From Enchytraeus crypticus (taxonomy: Eukaryota > Annelida > Clitellata > Enchytraeida > Enchytraeidae): a stretch of DNA of 64,000 nt. The position numbers and the translations under genes were made by a program. Under the pieces are notes generated by a model that ran no database searches, was not told where the DNA came from, and saw only the letters and a program-made list of their open reading frames with translations. The stretch's first letter is position 1; each line of letters begins with the position of its first letter. Shown here in pieces: positions 59,285-64,000 of this stretch. The stretch is from positions 1,336,001 through 1,400,000 of the forward strand of contig CAJHZI010000555.1 of assembly GCA_905160935.1 (NCBI GenBank), read 5' to 3'.

Positions 59285-60035
59285 AAAATTCCTGACATTA
59301 TCTGACGCGTTTATTTAACATTATGCAGTTTATACCGAGCATTGAGATCCACTTCTGAATAGGCGTAATACAATTGGGCCCTACATGGCATTACAAGTAA
59401 TTAATTTAATATAAATTTTGCACTCATAAAATGGTATTGTTTGTGCATGAGAATTTATTAATAAAATATGATCCTAACCAAAATTTCCAAATACGCAATT
59501 ATGCAATTTTCAGTACAGTTATTCTCTACATATATATTTACCGCTATCTATCGCGACTTGGAAATTTTCGTTTTATTTTACTAATATTTGTAAGATTAAC
59601 TGAAGAAATATTGCCTGGCAGCCTGTATTTACATAACGTCACCTCTATGCGGAACGGACAATGGTCAAGCGTGACCGAACAATACTCAACAGTCTCTGAC
59701 CATTTCACGCTCTAATATGTCCGGCCAATTCTAATCAGCCCACTACACGCCACTTTTCGTGCCGTTACGAACATTCCTACGCATTTGCCATTCATTGACC
59801 AGTGTTCGGTTCAACTCGTTGCAGAGCCACTCTATATGACAGCAATGTTAATTATTGACAAGGTGAAGAGCCTATATCCCGTAGTAAGGACCTGTCACAT
59901 TGTGGAGTAAACATGACTGCGTGTCCGGGTAATGAAGGCAATCATTGGCGCTATAGCTCGACCCGTACCGTAATATCACGCCTTTCTTGCCGTTCCTTCT
60001 ATAACTCGATGATGCCTCGGTAATGCTTCAGATCA
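59285..60035. other. Intergenic, no feature
   Basis: The open frame at 59431-59715 has no recognisable motif. Confidence 0.4.
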
Positions 60036-60039
60036 AGCT

Positions 60040-60310
60040 TGGTTATACCTTCAAGATAATGGTTTAGGTTTCAACTTTCAGATAGCGTTTTGGTTATATT
60101 TTCAGATGATGCTTGGGTTATGATTTAGATGATATTTTGGTTTAAGTTCAATTGATCTTTTGGTTATACTTTCAAATTCTTTTTATACTTTCAGATGTTT
60201 TTTTTTGCTTATATTTTTATGTGAGGTTTTTGGTTATACTTCAGATGATGTTTTTGGTTTTGCTTTTAGACGATGTTTTTGGTTTTACTTTTTGATTATT
60301 CAAAATTTTA
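60040..60310. repeat. Degenerate tandem repeat, TTTTGGTTATACTTTCAGAT
   Basis: Nine or so units of 25 to 32 bases. Open frames across it are Phe-rich artefacts. Confidence 0.75.
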
Positions 60311-60925
60311 CTTTGGTGTCGGTTAGACGATTGAGTCGATATAGGGTTGACCGTAACACACAAAGTCCACCGCTCAGATTCCAGTCGGAACTTAAGAGTA
60401 CTTAAGACTCGTTTTTTATGAGTACCTCTGCTGCATACTAATGAAAGAGACTTTGAATGTTACTGCTATACTTTATTATTATAGTTTTTGTCTCAAAAGT
60501 AAGGTATTTAAAGATCATAAAAATACTTAGCTTATTAGACTAGATCTGGTAGTAAATCATGTTCTTTTCTTGACTAGGACGCACAGAATGAATTATTGTA
60601 TAGTTTGAACCCCATATTTACTGATCTAGAGTTAGCTTAGTTTAATTAATTTAAATGAATCAATAAAATTTTATAAGAAATACTCATATAATTGTAATTC
60701 AATTCAGCCTGTGTCCTAACTGGAAATCTCGTTAGAGGCAGGATATTCGCATTGCACGATTGCACCATGGGCACTGAAGATTAGACAAACCGCTTGCCGC
60801 ATGTGGCGTAGGATACGACTAAACAAAACTGATGATCAGGAAGGCACTTATAAATCACCTCAAGTGCTGAACTGTTTTAAAAGCGAAAGATTAGAATGAA
60901 CTTCTTTATTGAATTTCTCAAAAGT
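60311..60925. other. Intergenic
   Basis: A possible family G trace near 60765-60850; otherwise nothing. Confidence 0.4.
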
Positions 60926-60929
60926 GCAA

Positions 60930-61115
60930 TTGTTAGAGGTGCAGATAACGTCATGAAGTTTGTAATGACAGACCCTGAGTTGAGTTGAAGCTTCGGGTTC
61001 GAATCCCAGCCGCGCTGATCTGAGAGTAAAATCTCGGACATTCACTGGACTGGCTACATGGAAATTGGTCTAAAATTGCCTAACGGTTTAAACAGGTGGT
61101 ATTAAAAGTGATAGA
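60930..61115 (+). repeat. tRNA-like repeat family H
   Basis: GAGGTGCAGATAACGTCATG, CGGGTTCGAATCCCAGCC and GAGAGTAAAATCTCGGACAT. Closely matches 30905-31115. Confidence 0.72.
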
Positions 61116-61119
61116 TATC

Positions 61120-61645
61120 AACATAGTGATCATTTCACTATAATGCGTGTTTACTTCTTGTATACTAATATGCTGTAGCTGGTTTATGCCTAATCATAAA
61201 ACACAATCATAACAAAGCATCACCATTATATTCATGGAGACTTGAAATGTTTGTACATTTCATTCAACAATCTCGTCTATAGCTAAATCATCGTGTCACA
61301 TTATCCACACATACACGTTGTGTGTACCATCCATCAGGCACTGTGTGTGTGAGCTCTCCATGTCTTAATCCTACTTACTCCATTATACCTCAGTGACGCT
61401 TTATTGATAGCCCGCAGACCGGTAAAGTTCGCGCCATATGATCACAAAATGTTATTGTGACTGAAAACTGAAATCATATTGAAAGTACCCAGATTATATT
61501 ACGTTATGAAGTTGTGGGCATAAATCAAAGGAACTGCTCATAATGCTCGAATCAAGATGACATTGTCGTATATCCTGACATTATGCCTGGTTTAGGTCTT
61601 AAGTTAGACTTTATTTGTCTGTTTACGGTTCGGTTGTTCAACAGC
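61120..61645. other. Intergenic, no feature
   Basis: Nothing recognised. Confidence 0.45.
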
Positions 61646-61650
61646 GGATC

Positions 61651-61855
61651 ATGGCCAATAATCAAACATCATCATCGTCGGTCTTGAGAGTTATGGAGTG
61701 GGAGCTGATGCTAACTGCAGAGAGGGATGGAAAAGGAACCACCACTTAAGGGCTGAAAAAGGGAGTCCCACTGAAGGGGTGGTAAAGAGACTCTCACTGG
61801 AGGGGATGCTAGGACAGCCCCGGACTCTACACGGAAACACTCATGACTGCCAAGG
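61651..61855 (+). other. Open, higher-GC stretch of unknown nature
   Basis: Short frames (MANNQTSSSSVLRVMEWELM from 61651; GADANCREGWKRN in another) end at a donor-like CCAAG/GTAAAC near 61854. No family recognised. It could be a decayed mobile element or an exon. Confidence 0.2.
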
Positions 61856-61904
61856 TAAACATCACGATGTGGTGAAATTATGGAAAACCTTGATCGACCG
61901 CTGC

Positions 61905-61995
61905 TTGGATGATCATAGTTTTCTAGAGGTCATAGTTTTCTAGAGGTTACAGTTTTCTAGAGGTCATAGTTTTCTAGAGGTCATAGTTTTATAGG
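61905..61995. repeat. 19-bp tandem repeat
   Basis: Five units of TCATAGTTTTCTAGAGG. Confidence 0.92.
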
Positions 61996-61999
61996 CTAA

Positions 62000-62345
62000 T
62001 TCTGTTGTCACTCAGCAAGAGTCTTAGAAACTAATCTAAGTAGAAATCACATTTGAACGAAAAGTGGAAATCTTTAGCTTAACCTTGACATTAACCTTGT
62101 GATCAGAGCTTTGGGTGAACGCCCCTCATCTCACACTCCTCTCCCATCCCCTCACACACAGGGCTATAACTTGCAAGCCTTCACTAGTCCCTCGCTAGAG
62201 GCGCTTTTCTTAAGTGACGTCATTCGATCACTCATGACGTAGCGTATGGAGACGTTAGAATGTCGAGTGCTTCTGAGCTACACGTCACGTCGCCTGGTGT
62301 GGTCGCCCGTCGTCTCAACATCTCTGTTTTGAAATGATTACTCTG
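62000..62345. other. Intergenic, no feature
   Basis: GTGACGTCATTCGATCACTC at 62215 holds a CRE-like site; no gene seen. Confidence 0.4.
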
Positions 62346-62349
62346 CATC

Positions 62350-62485
62350 AAAGCTGGTAAAGCTAAGGTTAACGTCAGTTTCCTCACTCGAAAACGATGT
62401 CAGTGACGGGGGAGCCCAGCATTTGAACCCCGTACATACTGATCCTAGGTCAAATATCTTACCGGCATCTCCATTTGCTCCAGCC
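62350..62485 (-). repeat. SINE family A copy
   Basis: AAAGCTGGTAAAGCTAAGG through CATTTGAACCCCG to CATTTGCTCCAGCC. Confidence 0.87.
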
Positions 62486-62509
62486 AATGACAACTGTGCT
62501 GTACCTACA

Positions 62510-62640
62510 TGGCATTACAAAATATACAACCACATCACCGTAGGTGTTGTAATGGGAGACTAAACAAGAACTGAAAAAGGCACAGGGAAACCACCTCAGT
62601 ACCTATGATTGTCTCCTAAAAGGCTAAAAGTTTGATAAAA
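62510..62640 (+). repeat. Family G fragment
   Basis: GACTAAACAAGAACTG, GGGAAACCACCTCAGTACC. Confidence 0.55.
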
Positions 62641-62769
62641 GCTTCATATCAGTAGTCAAAGTGTTAGAACAATTTCCACATCTCCTTAAACCTACGATGT
62701 TTTATATTAAAAAAATAAATAAGTATGTTACTAACATAATAACTATAACAATATTAACAACAAAATCGT

Positions 62770-62835
62770 CACTAATTATAGTGCTACTGTCGCCAATGAC
62801 AACATCGAGCGCCAAAAACTAAAATCAAGTCGTCA
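62770..62835 (-). repeat. Family C tail fragment
   Basis: ATAGTGCTACTGTCGCCAAT, GACAACATCGAGCGCC. Confidence 0.7.
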
Positions 62836-62979
62836 AGCAGAAAACAAATAGGTTCAATATAGAGACCTACTTCAAATCAAAAATCACGTAAACTAGTCCA
62901 AGTAAATTCAAAAACTAGAAAATTAAAAAATAGGAATTCTACATGTTGTTGTAACCTGCAAAATGCATAACAAGAAAGA

Positions 62980-62988
62980 AAGAAAGAC

Positions 62989-63021
<33 letters not shown>

Positions 63022-63042
63022 GACAGAGAGAGAGAGAGATAT
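62980..63042. repeat. (GA)n microsatellite
   Basis: GA runs with GACA interruptions. Confidence 0.92.
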
Positions 63043-63171
63043 ATATAGTAGGATCTCTCATCGGATGTCTCTCCACACAGTTCCTGTGATCTTCAGAGAG
63101 ATGTCTCTCTCCCATCAGAACCATCAGAACCTATGTCAATCAACATAGAACAGACAGAACAGTGCCTAGAA

Positions 63172-63301
63172 GTAGATATATATATATATATCTCTTCTTC
63201 TTCTTCTAATTTATTTGTCACTTGCCTTTCCTCTGACTGCCTATCTCTATCTCTCTCTAAGTATCTCTCTCTGTCTCTCTCTCTCTGTCTGTCTTTCTCT
63301 C

Positions 63302-63365
<64 letters not shown>

Positions 63366-63366
63366 G
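63172..63366. repeat. (TA)n, CTT and (CT)n microsatellites
   Basis: CT-rich mainly 63237-63366. Confidence 0.92.
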
Positions 63367-63685
63367 CTAGCACATGTAGCCATGCTCCAATGCTCTGGTC
63401 TGGTGACTCTTTAGAAGTGATATAGTATTGCACTCTAAGCTCAGAGTTAATTAACTACGCGGTTGTGGTTTCAATTCTTACATAGTGGCGAGTGGATCAG
63501 GGTTAGAACCCTTTTAATACAGGAATACATTGTTCAATCAGTAACATACATGTCGTTATTTAATCAATCAGTTCATTATTTCAAAAAATTAATTGGTCAA
63601 TATTTTCATATAGTCCATGGGTTATCAGTGGTTCGCGGTTCCATGATATTACAATGTAAAACCATCTTGCCACATGGCAGAACAT

Positions 63686-63688
<3 letters not shown>
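63367..63688. other. Intergenic, no feature
   Basis: Nothing recognised. Confidence 0.45.
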
Positions 63689-63736
<48 letters not shown>

Positions 63737-63762
63737 GGCGAGAGAGGGAGAGGGAGAGAGAT
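63689..63762. repeat. (GA)n microsatellite
   Basis: About 20 GA units, then GGGAGAGG variants. Confidence 0.93.
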
Positions 63763-63854
63763 TAAGCAACGCTTTAGGAAGCACTTCTCCTGTTACCACG
63801 TGATAATAGCTTAGAAGATTAGACAAATTTTTTCTCAGCTCAAAGTTAGGAACG

Positions 63855-63965
63855 TAAATAAAATATAAGAATTTCATTATTATTATTATTAAATAAAATA
63901 TAATAATTTCATTATTATTATTATTAAATAAAATATAATAATTTCATTATTTATTACTATTTTAC
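63855..63965. repeat. 38-bp tandem repeat
   Basis: Three units of AAATAAAATATAATAATTTC plus ATTATTATTATTATT. Confidence 0.9.
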
Positions 63966-64000
63966 TTTATTTATTCCTTTGTCACCCACAAGTATAATTT

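Overview
The window is nuclear DNA of an animal. It holds split genes with GT-AG introns, a SIX1/2 homeobox gene, a nuclear-encoded mitochondrial ribosomal protein gene, and very many short retroposons and micro/minisatellites. Nothing bacterial is present: no operons, and no CRISPR. A bilaterian invertebrate fits best. A mollusc or another spiralian is my guess from the style of the genome and is not shown by the sequence.

Four genes can be assembled from exons whose splice phases agree. (1) 5477-8247, plus: a 740-residue protein with a CARD-like death-fold domain followed by ribonuclease-inhibitor-type leucine-rich repeats, and no NACHT domain between them. (2) 9707-13087, minus: MRPL23 (uL23m), four exons found, with the short first exon not located. 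(3) 15171-21184, plus: a 371-residue ankyrin-repeat protein in six exons. (4) 43221-48548, plus: a SIX1/2 (sine oculis) transcription factor of 429 residues in three exons. The genes look functionally unrelated.

The 22 kb between the ankyrin gene and SIX1/2, and the 15 kb after SIX1/2, are mostly intergenic repeats. I separated several dispersed families by eye. Family A is a tRNA-like SINE with A and B boxes, in about 17 copies. Family B has an ATT-repeat tail, in about 14 copies, and shares a 3' domain with A. Family C has a GTT/ATT tail. Family D has a GATG tail. Family G joins a CT/GA run. Family H has a tRNA-like head, and family J is a second tRNA-like SINE. Family F and family I are also dispersed. 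Six 5'-truncated LINE 3' ends are all on the minus strand. There is also one hAT-like element with an 8-bp target-site duplication, and one fragment of a mobile-element ORF that ends in a long inverted repeat.

A recurring pattern is tandem repeats lying against exon edges. In one case (ankyrin exon 2) the exon end plus its splice donor has itself been amplified into a minisatellite. In another (the LRR gene) the start of an exon with its acceptor has been duplicated and the first copy is broken. No clearly new multi-gene system was found. The most unusual items are the CARD-LRR protein, the splice-site minisatellite, and the shared 3' domain of two SINE families. Family names A to J are labels used only here; copy counts and edges were read by eye and are approximate.
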